Assembly (NCBI RefSeq): GCF_023145695.1
Contig: NZ_JAJHVV010000002.1
Location: forward strand, 62,001 to 126,000
DNA: 64,000 bases
From: Vibrio amylolyticus
Lineage (GTDB): Bacteria; Pseudomonadota; Gammaproteobacteria; Enterobacterales; Vibrionaceae
Reading direction: 5' to 3'
Shown here in pieces: positions 1 through 9,288 of this stretch. The position numbers and the translations under genes are program-made. Below the pieces are notes generated by a model. The model did no database searches and had not been told where the DNA came from. It was given only the letters and a program-made list of their open reading frames with translations. The stretch's first letter is position 1; every line of letters starts with the position of its first letter.

Positions 1-617
1 AGAGCACGGATTTCTTTAACATCTTCTTCTTTACGGATGAAAGAAGCAGCAACGAAATCAACGCCTTGCTCACAACCAAATTTAAGGTCAGCTTTGTCTT
101 TTTCAGAAAGAGCTGGAAGTTGAACAGAAACGCCAGGAAGGTTAACACCTTTGTTTTCGCCTAGAGCACCGTTGTTAAGAACTTTACACTTAACTTCAGT
201 TTCAGACGTTGAGATAACTTCCATTTCGATTAGACCGTCGTCTACTAGGATAGTGTTACCTGCCGTTAGGTCTTTAGCAAAACCTAGGTAAGTAACAGCA
301 ACAACGTCTTTATTACCTACAACTGAAGCGTCAGTTGTGAAAGTGAACTCTTGACCAGCTACTAGGTCAACGTCATTGCCGCCGTCTAGTTTGATCGTGC
401 GGATTTCTGGACCTTTAGTGTCTAGAAGGATAGCAAGTTGCTCACCTTTAGTTTCCATTACTGAACGGAAGTTCGCAATACGAGTGCCGTGCTCAGCAAA
501 GTCACCGTGAGAGAAGTTCAGGCGCATTACGTTCATGCCTGCATCAACTAGTTCAGTTAGCTTCTCTACAGATTCTGTTTTAGGACCGATCGTACATACG
601 ATTTTAGTCTTTTTCAT
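1..617 (-). CDS. pykF: Pyruvate kinase I, N-terminal part (cut by window edge)
   Basis: The frame reads leftwards from an ATG at 615-617 and leaves the window still open, giving about 205 residues. The N-terminus (MKKTKIVCTIGPKTES) and the following MNVMRLNFSHGD segment are the conserved start of the pyruvate kinase A domain, with the Arg and Asn that contact substrate and potassium. The DTKGPEIRT stretch near residue 80 opens the B domain. The enzyme transfers phosphate from phosphoenolpyruvate to ADP, the last step of glycolysis, in the cytoplasm. A GGAGA ribosome-binding site lies 8 bases before the ATG. The gene is divergent from the DeoR-type regulator. The pykF rather than pykA assignment rests on the close match of the N-terminus to the short type I enzymes. 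Confidence 0.95.
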   Translation of the reverse strand, partial: MKKTKIVCTIGPKTESVEKLTELVDAGMNVMRLNFSHGDFAEHGTRIANFRSVMETKGEQLAILLDTKGPEIRTIKLDGGNDVDLVAGQEFTFTTDASVVGNKDVVAVTYLGFAKDLTAGNTILVDDGLIEMEVISTSETEVKCKVLNNGALGENKGVNLPGVSVQLPALSEKDKADLKFGCEQGVDFVAASFIRKEEDVKEIRA

Positions 618-1041
618 GGAAGATACTCTCCGGTAAGTATTGTTTCAATTTGAAATTGGTTGGTATTTTTAATGTAGAACCAGCGTTTAGCGCTTCTTAT
701 TTAGCTAAAACTCATCGGTTTTTAATTAACTACATCATTCTTGTAAGTCTTTCACTTCATTTAGTCATTTTATGACCTAGCAAAAGCACATGAATCTCGG
801 TTTTCTGTGACTTAACCCACTTTAGGTGAGTAAGTTTTCAAACAAATTACGACTAATTCTGTAATTAATTTTCTTTTCGGGCGCAATTCTACCACCGAAT
901 CAATTCAATATCACGGTCTAGAGTTGTCTTAGGACAAGGTTTTGTTATGAAATATTTATTTTTTAGATCGAAATAAATAGACGCTTTTCTTTCGATTCGA
1001 CTATACTTTCTTTCAGTTTGAAACTTAAAGTTGATTTTTTG
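618..1041. other. Intergenic region between pykF and the DeoR-type regulator
   Basis: This is 424 AT-rich bases between two divergent genes, so it must hold the promoters of both. An inverted repeat with a possible promoter next to the regulator is listed separately (967-1007). I see no further open frame, RNA gene or terminator hairpin here. Confidence 0.6.
967..1007 (+). promoter_or_regulatory. Candidate operator and promoter of the DeoR-type gene
   Basis: Perfect 7-base inverted arms, ATCGAAA at 967-973 and TTTCGAT at 990-996, are separated by 16 bases. They are followed by a -10-like TATACT at 1002-1007, with a weak -35-like TAGACG at 978-983 between the arms. Placement of an inverted repeat across a promoter 35-75 bases before a DeoR-family gene suggests autoregulation. 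This is inferred from position only. Confidence 0.4.
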
Positions 1042-1803
1042 ATGTCGAAACGAAACACACAGCTAAGAAGACACGCTATTTCTAACCTTATTATTGAGTT
1101 GGGTGAGGTAAGCGTTGAGGAACTATCCTGTAAGTTTACAACATCCGAGGTCACGATTAGAAAGGATCTCGCAGAGCTTGAGAAAAATGGTCAGCTTTTA
1201 CGCCGATACGGTGGTGCAATTGCACTACCTAAAGAAGTCGTGAATGAAGCTCTTGCCCCTAAGGTTTCGCCGCGAAAGGTTGAATTGGCAACGGCTGCCG
1301 CCGCTCTCATTCGAGACCATAATCGCATTGTCATTGATAGTGGTAGCACGACGGCAGCGCTTATCCAGCAGCTAAACAATAAAACGGGTTTAGTTGTCAT
1401 GACCAACTCTTTAAATGTGGCTAACGCTCTAAATGACTTAGAAAGTGAGCCCACTTTATTAATGACGGGTGGCACTTGGGACACTCATTCTGAGTCATTT
1501 CAAGGGCAAGTTGCAGAGTCTGTATTGCGATCTTACGACTTTGATCAGTTATTTATTGGCGCTGACGGTATCGATCTTAGCCGAGGAACGACTACATTTA
1601 ATGAGTTAGTTGGTTTAAGCAAGGTCATGGCAGAGGTGTCGCGGGAAGTGGTTGTTATGGTTGAGTCTGAAAAGCTTGGCCGAAAAATCCCAAATTTAGA
1701 GTTGAGCTGGGAAAGTATCGATGTATTGGTTACCGATAGCGATCTTTCACCTGAACACACCGCAGAAATTGAATCGAATAACGTGCGGGTGATTCGAGCT
1801 TAA
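1042..1803 (+). CDS. DeoR-family transcriptional regulator
   Basis: This is a 253-residue protein with an N-terminal DeoR winged helix-turn-helix (residues about 5-60, including [21 protein letters not shown]) and a C-terminal sugar-phosphate-sensing domain with the [14 protein letters not shown] phosphate-binding loop near residue 95. An in-frame TTG at 1018 would add eight residues, but the ATG at 1042 fits the usual DeoR N-terminus ([10 protein letters not shown]). It lies 91 bases upstream of glmS in the same direction, the arrangement found in other vibrios. It may therefore sense an amino-sugar phosphate and regulate glmS and itself. The ligand is not visible in the sequence. Confidence 0.85.
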   Translation: MSKRNTQLRRHAISNLIIELGEVSVEELSCKFTTSEVTIRKDLAELEKNGQLLRRYGGAIALPKEVVNEALAPKVSPRKVELATAAAALIRDHNRIVIDSGSTTAALIQQLNNKTGLVVMTNSLNVANALNDLESEPTLLMTGGTWDTHSESFQGQVAESVLRSYDFDQLFIGADGIDLSRGTTTFNELVGLSKVMAEVSREVVVMVESEKLGRKIPNLELSWESIDVLVTDSDLSPEHTAEIESNNVRVIRA

Positions 1804-1894
1804 TAACGTTGTACTAAAAATCACCCTAGCTTTTTGGCCTTTGCTTGCAGCCGTTAGGGATAGACAAAATATAATTATAATTGGAGTAAACATT

Positions 1895-3724
1895 ATGTGT
1901 GGAATTGTAGGCGCAGTAGCGCAACGTGATGTCGCTGAAATCTTAGTAGAAGGCCTTCGCCGCCTTGAGTACCGTGGATACGACTCTGCTGGTGTCGCAA
2001 TCGTTGATGGTGAACAAAATCTCTCTCGAATTCGTCGCTTAGGGAAAGTTCAAGCGCTTTCTGATGCAGTCCATGAAGCTAAAGTAGCTGGTGGCACAGG
2101 CATAGCTCATACGCGTTGGGCAACACATGGTGAACCGTCTGAAGCAAATGCTCACCCTCACATGTCTGGTGACATTGCGGTTGTACATAACGGCATTATT
2201 GAAAACCATGAAGAACTCCGTGAAACATTACGAGAAAGAGGGTTTAGTTTCAGCTCTCAAACGGATACCGAAGTGATTGCACACCTTGTTGAGTGGGAAT
2301 TAAGAACGTCTGAAAACTTACTAGAGGCGGTTCAGAAAACAGCTGCGCAACTCACGGGTGCTTACGGCACGGTTGTGATGAATAAAAATGATCCTGCTCG
2401 CCTTATTGTTGCTCGCTCAGGCAGTCCACTAGTGATTGGCTACGGGATGGGAGAGCACTTTATTGCTTCAGACCAACTTGCGCTACTTCCTGTTACTCGC
2501 CGTTTCGCCTTTCTTGAAGAGGGGGATGTCGCTGAAATTACCCGTTTTGAGGTCAATATTTTTGACGCTCAAGGCAATGCGGTTAAGCGTGAAGTGAAAG
2601 AGACTCAAGTTTCTCATGACAGTGGTGATAAAGGTGAATACCGTCATTACATGTTAAAAGAGATATATGAACAACCTGTTGCGATTCAAAGAACGTTAGA
2701 AGGACGTTTGGCGAATGGCCAAGTTGTCTCTTCTATTTTTGGTGACAACGCAGAAGAGCTGCTCAGTAAAGTTAAACACGTTCAGATCATTGCTTGTGGT
2801 ACCAGTTATCACGCTGGCCTAGTGGCACGTTACTGGCTTGAGGAGTGGGCAGGGGTCTCTTGTAATGTTGAAATCGCTTCGGAGTTCCGCTATCGAAAAT
2901 CTCACGTATTTGAAAACTCATTGCTTGTGACTATCTCTCAGTCTGGTGAAACCGCTGATACCTTAGCAGCACTGCGTTTAGCGAAAGAGATGGGCTACAT
3001 GGCAAGTTTGACCATTTGTAATGTACCAGGCTCCTCATTGGTTCGAGAGTCTGATCTCTCTTATATGATGAAAGCAGGGGCGGAAATTGGCGTGGCATCT
3101 ACCAAAGCCTTTACCGTTCAACTGGCTGGCTTACTCATGCTTGCAGGTGCAATTGGGCACTTTAATGACCTAGAGCCAGCGAAAGAAGCACAGCTTGTTA
3201 AAGCCCTTCAATCTCTACCTGCTAAGATTGAACAAACACTGTCGATGGCAGAGTCTATTGAGCTACTCGCTGAAGATTTTGCAGAGATGAATCACTCACT
3301 CTTCTTAGGCCGTGGTGAGCAGTCTGCGATTGCGATGGAAGGCGCATTAAAGCTTAAAGAGATCTCTTACATACACGCGGAAGCGTATGCGGCGGGAGAA
3401 CTCAAACATGGACCATTGGCGCTCATTGATGCAGAGATGCCAGTGATCGTTGTTGCTCCGAATAACGAGCTGCTTGAAAAGTTAAAATCCAATATCGAAG
3501 AGGTGAGAGCTCGTGGCGGGCTAATGTATGTATTCGCCGATGAAAATACCTCATTTGAAAGTGATGATACGATGAAAGTATTGAAGGTCCCTTTCTGTGA
3601 TGAGTTTATTGCACCGATTGTTTACACCTTACCACTACAGCTTCTGTCGTATTACGTGGCTTTAATAAAAGGTACCGATGTCGACCAACCTCGAAATTTA
3701 GCTAAGTCTGTGACCGTCGAGTAG
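1895..3724 (+). CDS. glmS: Glutamine-fructose-6-phosphate aminotransferase
   Basis: This 609-residue enzyme makes glucosamine-6-phosphate from fructose-6-phosphate and glutamine, the entry step to UDP-GlcNAc for peptidoglycan and LPS. The start is fixed by MCGIVGAV: Cys after the initiator Met must become residue 1 as the N-terminal nucleophile. An open frame that begins 54 bases earlier is therefore not the real start. A GGAG site at 1883-1886 supports this. The glutaminase domain covers about 1-240 ([17 protein letters not shown]) and two SIS isomerase domains cover about 285-600 ([25 protein letters not shown]). The length equals that of E. coli GlmS. A TATAAT at 1870-1875 could be the -10 of its own promoter. 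A strong hairpin terminator follows the stop. Confidence 0.97.
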   Translation: MCGIVGAVAQRDVAEILVEGLRRLEYRGYDSAGVAIVDGEQNLSRIRRLGKVQALSDAVHEAKVAGGTGIAHTRWATHGEPSEANAHPHMSGDIAVVHNGIIENHEELRETLRERGFSFSSQTDTEVIAHLVEWELRTSENLLEAVQKTAAQLTGAYGTVVMNKNDPARLIVARSGSPLVIGYGMGEHFIASDQLALLPVTRRFAFLEEGDVAEITRFEVNIFDAQGNAVKREVKETQVSHDSGDKGEYRHYMLKEIYEQPVAIQRTLEGRLANGQVVSSIFGDNAEELLSKVKHVQIIACGTSYHAGLVARYWLEEWAGVSCNVEIASEFRYRKSHVFENSLLVTISQSGETADTLAALRLAKEMGYMASLTICNVPGSSLVRESDLSYMMKAGAEIGVASTKAFTVQLAGLLMLAGAIGHFNDLEPAKEAQLVKALQSLPAKIEQTLSMAESIELLAEDFAEMNHSLFLGRGEQSAIAMEGALKLKEISYIHAEAYAAGELKHGPLALIDAEMPVIVVAPNNELLEKLKSNIEEVRARGGLMYVFADENTSFESDDTMKVLKVPFCDEFIAPIVYTLPLQLLSYYVALIKGTDVDQPRNLAKSVTVE

Positions 3725-3751
3725 GTGGCTTCACTTTACACTCTCAAATAG

Positions 3752-3791
3752 AAAAGCTCCCAGTTATTGTTTCAGCAGTTGGGAGCTTTTT
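3752..3791. terminator. Rho-independent terminator after glmS
   Basis: The arms AAAAGCTCCCA and TGGGAGCTTTT are followed by a run of T. Because the region is flanked by A on one side and T on the other, it can end both glmS (plus) and the chemoreceptor gene (minus), which converge here. Confidence 0.85.
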
Positions 3792-3814
3792 AGTTTTAAG
3801 AATAGGAGGAGCTT

Positions 3815-5794
3815 TTAAATCTTAAAGGTACTCGCCATATTTTTAAGGGAGGTTGCAAGCTCGGCCTGCTCTAGTGCTGTGGAGGCAATCTGAGTCGCTC
3901 CAGTCGTCGATTCATTCGATTTCTCTTCAACGATCATAATATTTTGTGCGATATCTTGCGTTACTGCCGCTTGCTCTTCTGCTGCTGTTGCTATTTGGTC
4001 TGTCATATCGAATATATGACTTACAGAGTCTGAAATATCAGAAAGTGTTTGCTCAACGCTCTTTGAGTTTTCGACGGCTTCATTTGATTTCTTTTGGCTA
4101 TTATCGATAACGTTAAATGCGCCTTCTACATCCGATTGCAGTGAAGAAATAAACCCTTCGATCTCCAGCGTCGACTCTTGGGTTCGTTGTGCTAATGTTC
4201 GAACCTCATCCGCAACGACAGCGAAACCTCGACCTTGTTCCCCCGCTCTTGCCGCCTCAATGGCCGCATTGAGTGCGAGTAGGTTTGTCTGCTCAGCAAC
4301 TGACTTAATCACATCAATGACATTATTTATGTCGGTGCTACTTTGATGTAAGTGAGTGATCTTTTCCGCCAATCCGTTTATTTCAGTCGCGAGACTTTCA
4401 ATGGATTGATAAGACTGCTGGACAACCCTTAAACCACTTTTAGACTTATCATCGGCTACTTTTGCCGCCTCCGCTGTTTGTTGAGTTTTATGTGCCACTT
4501 CATTAACGGTGGTTGTGAATTCTTCGATAGCGGTAGCAATCAGTGCGACTTGCCCTTGCTGGTCATGTATTGAGCTAGAGTTGTATTGGCAGGTTTGCGA
4601 GGTTTCTTCTGCTGCCGAGGCTAATGTCATGCTGGAGTTTGATAGGTTATCAATAAGGCGAGAGAATTGGTCTAGAGTCGCATTTAAAGAGGCAGAAATA
4701 ACGCCTAGCTCACTTTGATCAATGTGTGAAGCACGGACTGTTAGGTCATTGTTCTCTCGGACCTTTGTCATCACTGACGTTAAATCTTTTACTCGAGCAG
4801 AAAGGTCTTTGATGGTTAGAACGCTAATGATCGTAGTGATGATCGCCATGATAGAGCAAATAACGATATTAGTGATAAGAGCGACTTGAGCAGACTTAGC
4901 GGTTTGATCGGCTAAGGCAATGAGGTTCGAAGCGATTTGGTTTTCGATTTTTTTTAACTGCCCAATACGTTCTGTCGACTTGCTGAACCAATAGACAGAA
5001 TCAATATCAAATTGACTCATTTTCGATCTGGCTACCTGACGCATTGTCTCAACCTCATTAATCGCTGGAGATTGAATCTGTTGATCAAAAAAAGCTCGAT
5101 TAGATGAGTTTGTAAACGCATAAAAATTAGAGAAGTACGTCTCTTGTTGGGTCACGAGGGAAATGAACTTAACTAACATCCCTTCACCGAATTCATCTTT
5201 AGCAAAGGTATTGCTGAGTACCGCTCGTTCAATACCGGCACGCTCCTTACCTTGCAAAAAATTATAATACGCGATGGTCTCTTGAGAAATTTCGGCGTTA
5301 GAACTAATACCGGCAATTAAATTAGACACACTGAGAAGACGTGCATTCAGCTTGGTGTAATAGGCTAGTGCTTCGGAAAGTGGCATTGTTTGAGCATCGA
5401 CTTGTCGACGAACCGAGTCAATAGCGCTGAGTTGTTGATTGATTTGACTGTTTAGCTGTTGGATTGCTGCGTTGTCGATATCACTTGTTTGCCAGTAACT
5501 CTTTTTTTGGGCAAGTTTAGTATCAGCAGCCTTTCTTTGAGTGGATAACTCATTACCAAATTTTGCACCTTTTGAGCCTAGAAATCCGGCGGTCATCCCT
5601 CTCTCTTTTTGCAGTTCATGAACTAACTCACTATAGACGACAGACAAGTTTGTGAGTTGCTTTAGTGCAGACATCTCTTTTGTTGTCGTCATGTTTTGTG
5701 AAATAGAAGAAACACTCAGCCAAAGAAACCCGAGTATAGGAAGAGCAATAAGAGTGAGGATCTTTGTTTTGAAGGATATATTAGATAAATTCAT
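3815..5794 (-). CDS. Methyl-accepting chemotaxis protein with NIT sensor domain
   Basis: This is a 659-residue inner-membrane chemoreceptor. The first membrane helix is near residues 10-30 ([15 protein letters not shown]) and the second near 300-325 ([18 protein letters not shown]). The periplasmic segment carries a nitrate/nitrite-sensing (NIT) type motif, [21 protein letters not shown], so it may respond to nitrogen oxyanions. A HAMP linker follows, then the cytoplasmic signalling tip with [21 protein letters not shown]. The C-terminus lacks an NWETF-type methyltransferase tether. The ATG at 5792-5794 has an AGGGAA ribosome-binding site. A longer frame reaching 5881 lacks one. No chemotaxis kinase genes lie nearby. 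Ligand assignment is from the family only. Confidence 0.92.
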   Translation of the reverse strand: MNLSNISFKTKILTLIALPILGFLWLSVSSISQNMTTTKEMSALKQLTNLSVVYSELVHELQKERGMTAGFLGSKGAKFGNELSTQRKAADTKLAQKKSYWQTSDIDNAAIQQLNSQINQQLSAIDSVRRQVDAQTMPLSEALAYYTKLNARLLSVSNLIAGISSNAEISQETIAYYNFLQGKERAGIERAVLSNTFAKDEFGEGMLVKFISLVTQQETYFSNFYAFTNSSNRAFFDQQIQSPAINEVETMRQVARSKMSQFDIDSVYWFSKSTERIGQLKKIENQIASNLIALADQTAKSAQVALITNIVICSIMAIITTIISVLTIKDLSARVKDLTSVMTKVRENNDLTVRASHIDQSELGVISASLNATLDQFSRLIDNLSNSSMTLASAAEETSQTCQYNSSSIHDQQGQVALIATAIEEFTTTVNEVAHKTQQTAEAAKVADDKSKSGLRVVQQSYQSIESLATEINGLAEKITHLHQSSTDINNVIDVIKSVAEQTNLLALNAAIEAARAGEQGRGFAVVADEVRTLAQRTQESTLEIEGFISSLQSDVEGAFNVIDNSQKKSNEAVENSKSVEQTLSDISDSVSHIFDMTDQIATAAEEQAAVTQDIAQNIMIVEEKSNESTTGATQIASTALEQAELATSLKNMASTFKI

Positions 5795-6584
5795 GTTGTA
5801 TTCCCTAGCGAAACTGTGTGCTGACGTATTTTTGTTATTTAAATAAGGAGAGCTTCTTATTGGCCCTTCACTTATCTGCATTCCTTAGAACTGAACACCC
5901 GTAAAGATGGTTTTGGATAGTTGGTTGGTCACTATCTCTCATAGACCTTATATTTAGTATATGTATTATTTGTTAGTAATAGCTAAGCCAGTATAGCCAT
6001 TTATGGTTATATTAGGAGTAATGTATTAGTAAGTTGATCGGGCTCAAATTATAAGGAGAGACGGAGATTTCTTGTGAAACTGTCATTGTTCACAAAACGG
6101 GATCTTCGTGTAACAATGATTTAATTTTTGATCATAAATAAATGACTGGTCACAAAGTAAACGAATGTAATGTTACTTGGATAAGATTGTTGCTAAATTG
6201 GAGAGACGCTAATTTAATAGCGATAATAAAAACAATGACACAAACTTCGTTTTGCTGATCTGGAATAGACGGGAGCTAATAGCTCCCGTCGTTGTATCTG
6301 GAGAAAAGTAAATACAGACTTATAGAAAGCAATCGTGTTGGAAGTTACCCAATGGTGGCATTAGCTACAGGTTAAGACATGGCAATGGTCCCACTATCTA
6401 TATTAAAGAAGCAAAGTTGGTTCTTGCTGTAAACCCTGCATCGGATATCCTAAACAGAAAAGCGCTGAACATGTTGTTAACCATTACCTCACCCATCAAG
6501 AAATAACCTAACTGTTTGAAGACGTAAAGACGAGCGTAAACGCTTTGCAGTGGAGGGACGTTAAGAAGCCTGATTGCTTTGTGT
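5795..6584. other. Long intergenic region with an orphan hairpin
   Basis: This holds about 790 bases without a convincing intact gene. The left part (5795-6250) contains AT-rich sequence that must include the chemoreceptor promoter on the minus strand. A perfect 10-base inverted repeat sits at 6268-6290. From about 6390 onward short open frames appear on both strands that do not resemble known proteins. They may be eroded 5' parts of the integrase remnant that ends at 6824, but I could not match them by eye. Confidence 0.5.
6268..6290. repeat. Perfect 10-bp inverted repeat (hairpin)
   Basis: Arms GACGGGAGCT and AGCTCCCGTC are separated by three bases. The stem is as strong as a terminator stem, but neither side has a T-run, and no gene ends here. 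Confidence 0.6.
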
Positions 6585-6824
6585 TTTATACGGGAAAGCG
6601 CGTACTTTTGATGTGATCTATTCAAAGTGGGAATCGATGAGCTTGGGATTGAAAAGTCGATCCGTGACCGATTACAGAACCATGCTCAAAACGATGTCAG
6701 TTCAAAGCACTATGACCGATACGATTATTTAGCTGAAAAGCGTAGGGCATTGGAGTTATGGGAGCGTAAGCTGAATAAAACATATGATAGGTCGAATGTT
6801 ATTCAAATGAGGCACGATCAATAG
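6585..6824 (+). pseudogene. Remnant of a tyrosine recombinase (phage or island integrase), C-terminus
   Basis: The last 65 codons (6627-6824, opening with GTG) encode ELGIEKSIRDRLQNHAQND and then SSKHYDRYDYLAEKRRALELW. These match the C-terminal end of P4-type integrases, where Tyr in KHYDRYDY is the catalytic nucleophile. Just upstream, ARTFDV followed by YSKWES is readable in a different frame, looking like the preceding conserved helix with a frameshift near 6625-6640. The N-terminal two thirds, including most of the catalytic Arg and His motifs, is absent or unrecognisable. It is therefore a decayed gene. The location, close to a tRNA and next to other accessory genes, marks an old integration event. 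The left boundary is uncertain. Confidence 0.75.
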
Positions 6825-6940
6825 CTGTTATTGCGAACTGGCATTTGGCATAAAACCTTACAGTTAATTAACAATAAACACTACCTTGCAGTGGTATTTT
6901 GCGTATTATTACTCAAACAAATATAAATAGAGTCGATAAC

Positions 6941-7411
6941 ATGGCACGTATAACCGTTGCAGAGCGCGAAAAGAAGAAACAAATGATGGACGATCTTATC
7001 TTTCGTTTGTTCATGACAGAAGGCTGGGAAGTGGTCACCTATGACCGACTTGCTAAAGAGTTGGGAATGGGTAAGAGCAGCATTCAACGTTATTACGAAA
7101 GCAAGAACATGTTCATGACGGCTTTGCAGGGGAAAGTATTCCCTCTGGCTATACAGAAGTTAGACTTTAGCACCAGTGAAGCGTTTATCAATAGTTGGGT
7201 TAAAGCTTACCATGATGAAGACTCACATGTATTTCGTGAAGTGGTTCGTATGCTAATGGATAACATCATGTCGAGTGGAACCGCACCACAAGCAAAAGCC
7301 GCTATTTATAGAATGATCCAGCAACTCGAAAACATCATGCCGCACCAAGAAGCAGAAGATACCATGAAGATGGTATTAGGCTGCACGGTCTATGCATTCT
7401 TAGAAGACTAG
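6941..7411 (+). CDS. TetR-family transcriptional regulator
   Basis: This is a 156-residue protein. Residues about 5-50 form a TetR N-terminal DNA-binding domain (MTEGWEVVTYDRLAKELG, then KSSIQRYYESKN). The rest is a helical ligand domain without a recognisable ligand motif, and it is shorter than the usual 190-210 residues. The ATG at 6941 is preferred over an upstream in-frame start because MARITVAEREKKK begins the conserved region. The next gene, encoding a YadA-like surface protein, starts 174 bases downstream in the same direction and has palindromic sequence in its leader, so it is a plausible target. That link is inferred from proximity. Confidence 0.85.
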   Translation: MARITVAEREKKKQMMDDLIFRLFMTEGWEVVTYDRLAKELGMGKSSIQRYYESKNMFMTALQGKVFPLAIQKLDFSTSEAFINSWVKAYHDEDSHVFREVVRMLMDNIMSSGTAPQAKAAIYRMIQQLENIMPHQEAEDTMKMVLGCTVYAFLED

Positions 7412-7469
7412 AAAAAACAACCGTTTAAAATTAACACAAAAAAACTTTGAACTTTTTGCGTACCAGTAC

Positions 7470-7497
7470 TTGACGATGAGGTTTCGATCTCTATAAT
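7470..7497 (+). promoter_or_regulatory. Strong sigma-70 promoter of the YadA-like gene
   Basis: TTGACG at 7470-7475 and TATAAT at 7492-7497 are separated by 16 bases. This is one of the closest matches to consensus in the window. It predicts transcription starting near 7504, about 80 bases before the YadA-like ATG. Confidence 0.75.
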
Positions 7498-7511
7498 GCG
7501 TATCCGTACAC

Positions 7512-7536
7512 AGCGAAGCGTCTCTTCGCTTTTTTA
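7512..7536 (+). terminator. Terminator-like hairpin in the leader of the YadA-like gene
   Basis: AGCGAAG at 7512-7518 and CTTCGCT at 7524-7530 form a 7-bp stem with a 5-base loop and are followed by a run of six T. It lies only about 15 bases after the predicted -10 box. It could end read-through from the TetR gene, or act as an attenuator that makes transcripts from the promoter at 7470 stop after roughly 30 bases. Confidence 0.65.
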
Positions 7537-7545
7537 TTAAAACCT

Positions 7546-7563
7546 ATGCGTACTAGTTCGCAT
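7546..7563. promoter_or_regulatory. Near-perfect 18-bp palindrome before the YadA-like gene
   Basis: ATGCGTACTAGTTCGCAT is symmetric except for one T-T mismatch. It could be a dimeric operator, for example for the neighbouring TetR protein, or a leader hairpin. Related TGCGTA words occur at about 7457 and 7497. Confidence 0.4.
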
Positions 7564-7585
7564 TTAATCGTAGGGTATACGAAAA

Positions 7586-9088
7586 ATGAAAAAGACAATT
7601 CTAGCAACACTTATCGCAGCAACATCATTTGGTGCAATGGCTTCTGATGATGTAGTCATTCCACCTACAACGGGTTCCGAGTTCATTGAATGGATGCAAG
7701 ATCCAACTACTCTATCGGAAGATAAAGTTAATGTTATTAATACATGGGGTGCAAGTGACCCATTTGGCAACGGTAAAACAATCGAAGTTGTTGTTAAAGG
7801 CGATGGCAATGCATACCTTATGTATGATAATGGCGGAGAGAAACAATCAGATATCAACCTATCTGATCTGTTCGATGGTGATGACAGCACTGGAAGTAAG
7901 AAAGACAAAATGCAGTTATCATTACTAAAAAATCAACTTGAAAAACAAGGTACTGATAAGTGGAAATCTGATCTAGAACCAATTGCACCAATTTACGATA
8001 AAGAAAACGTTAAAGAAGGAATCAAAAACCGTACAGGTGAACGTGAACAACTTGGTGATACAAATGATACTTCGGATGAAACAAAACTAAAACGTGCTAT
8101 TGCAGTGGAAGCACTAAATACAATGTCTACTAAACATGGTGGTGATGTATTTGTTATTGAGGAAGACGGAACGCTAACAAAAGGTGGCGAGACAGTTACT
8201 GGTACAATGATTGCAGATGCTAAAGAGCAAGTTAAAGCAGAAGCACAAGCACGACAAATAACTCCGATTGAACCAATTGATGAATTTGTACCTGCTCCAC
8301 CAAGTCTTTCGCCAGAAGAACGTGCAGTGCGAGAGCAAGCAGTTGTTGATAACTTAACTTTCAGAGCAAATAATGTTACTGACAACGCAACTGATGAACA
8401 GAAATTTGCTCTACTTGTTAGTGAAGCAGGCAAGCAAGGATATGAAGTTTCTGAATCAGGTGATGACTTAGTGTTCACCAAAGTTAACGAAGTTGGCGTT
8501 GAAGAAGCAGTAACTATTTCAAAATCAGACATTCAAGATGCAGTTAGTGCAAAAGGTACTGAGCTTGCAGAAACTAAAGCGCGTAAAGATGCTGAACGTG
8601 CAGAAGCAGGTAATCCAACAATTATCGAACCAACATTACCAGGTGATGATATTGGTGAAGCTCGTGATAATGTAAAGGCTGCAATTATTACACTTGCTGA
8701 AACTGGTCAACTTTCTAAAGAAGAACTTTCAACTTACGCTACAACTCAAGCAAGTGTACAAACAGCAATCGATGACCGTCAAGATGCGCAGATTGACGCA
8801 AATACAGTTTCAATTAACGACCTTTACAGCCAAGTGGACCGTTTAGATGAGAAAATGGACGGTGTAATGGCTTCAACTCAAGCAGTAACAGCAGCACGTC
8901 CATACATGGGTGCTAACCAAACTAACGCTATCGGTGTTGGTCTTGGTCACGCAGGTGACGCACAATCAATGGCTATTGGTTACGGACACCGCATGAATGA
9001 AAACTGGACGGCTAACGCTAACGTTTCAATCACAACTGCAAGTGATACAGATGTATCAGTAGGCGCAGGTGTTGGTTACGCTTGGTAA
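7586..9088 (+). CDS. YadA-like trimeric autotransporter-type surface protein
   Basis: This is a 500-residue protein. Residues 1-19 are a Sec signal peptide (MKKTILATLIAATSFGAMA). The C-terminal 95 or so residues are a coiled-coil stalk (IDDRQDAQIDANTVSINDL, then QVDRLDEKMD) and a four-strand YadA-type membrane anchor starting at RPYMGANQTNAIGVGLGHA and ending in VGAGVGYAW, with the terminal aromatic residue. Three such anchors would form one outer-membrane barrel. The passenger is unusual: about 370 acidic residues with no YadA head repeats, mostly predicted helical, plus what look like three degenerate modules (roughly residues 45-95, 168-215 and 272-330). It has its own promoter and a terminator. 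Its role (adhesion, matrix binding, phage receptor) cannot be read from the sequence. Confidence 0.82.
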   Translation: MKKTILATLIAATSFGAMASDDVVIPPTTGSEFIEWMQDPTTLSEDKVNVINTWGASDPFGNGKTIEVVVKGDGNAYLMYDNGGEKQSDINLSDLFDGDDSTGSKKDKMQLSLLKNQLEKQGTDKWKSDLEPIAPIYDKENVKEGIKNRTGEREQLGDTNDTSDETKLKRAIAVEALNTMSTKHGGDVFVIEEDGTLTKGGETVTGTMIADAKEQVKAEAQARQITPIEPIDEFVPAPPSLSPEERAVREQAVVDNLTFRANNVTDNATDEQKFALLVSEAGKQGYEVSESGDDLVFTKVNEVGVEEAVTISKSDIQDAVSAKGTELAETKARKDAERAEAGNPTIIEPTLPGDDIGEARDNVKAAIITLAETGQLSKEELSTYATTQASVQTAIDDRQDAQIDANTVSINDLYSQVDRLDEKMDGVMASTQAVTAARPYMGANQTNAIGVGLGHAGDAQSMAIGYGHRMNENWTANANVSITTASDTDVSVGAGVGYAW

Positions 9089-9124
9089 TCGAATACCCTA
9101 CAAACTTATGTATAGCATGGTTTA

Positions 9125-9150
9125 CGCCCTTTAATTAGGGCGGTTTCTTT
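9125..9150 (+). terminator. Terminator after the YadA-like gene
   Basis: CGCCCT at 9125-9130 and AGGGCG at 9137-9142 form a stem with a 6-base loop, followed by the T-rich GTTTCTTT. It lies 37 bases after the stop codon. Confidence 0.7.
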
Positions 9151-9288
9151 AAGTGTTCTATCCATCAAGTCATTATCCATGCTGTTTAACGGTGTCGTGA
9201 TTAGAGCACTTAAAGAAGCTTCATTAAGCCGTATGGTTCACTCAATTTAGTGTTTGCATTGTCCGAATAACATATTGAATACACCTAG

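Noticed and set aside
1841-1894. N-terminal extension of GlmS from an upstream TTG
   Set aside because: GlmS needs Cys directly after the initiator Met as nucleophile, so translation must begin at 1895.
6398-6625. 75-codon open frame on the minus strand
   Set aside because: No family resemblance and no ribosome site; it lies opposite the integrase remnant and is probably a chance frame.
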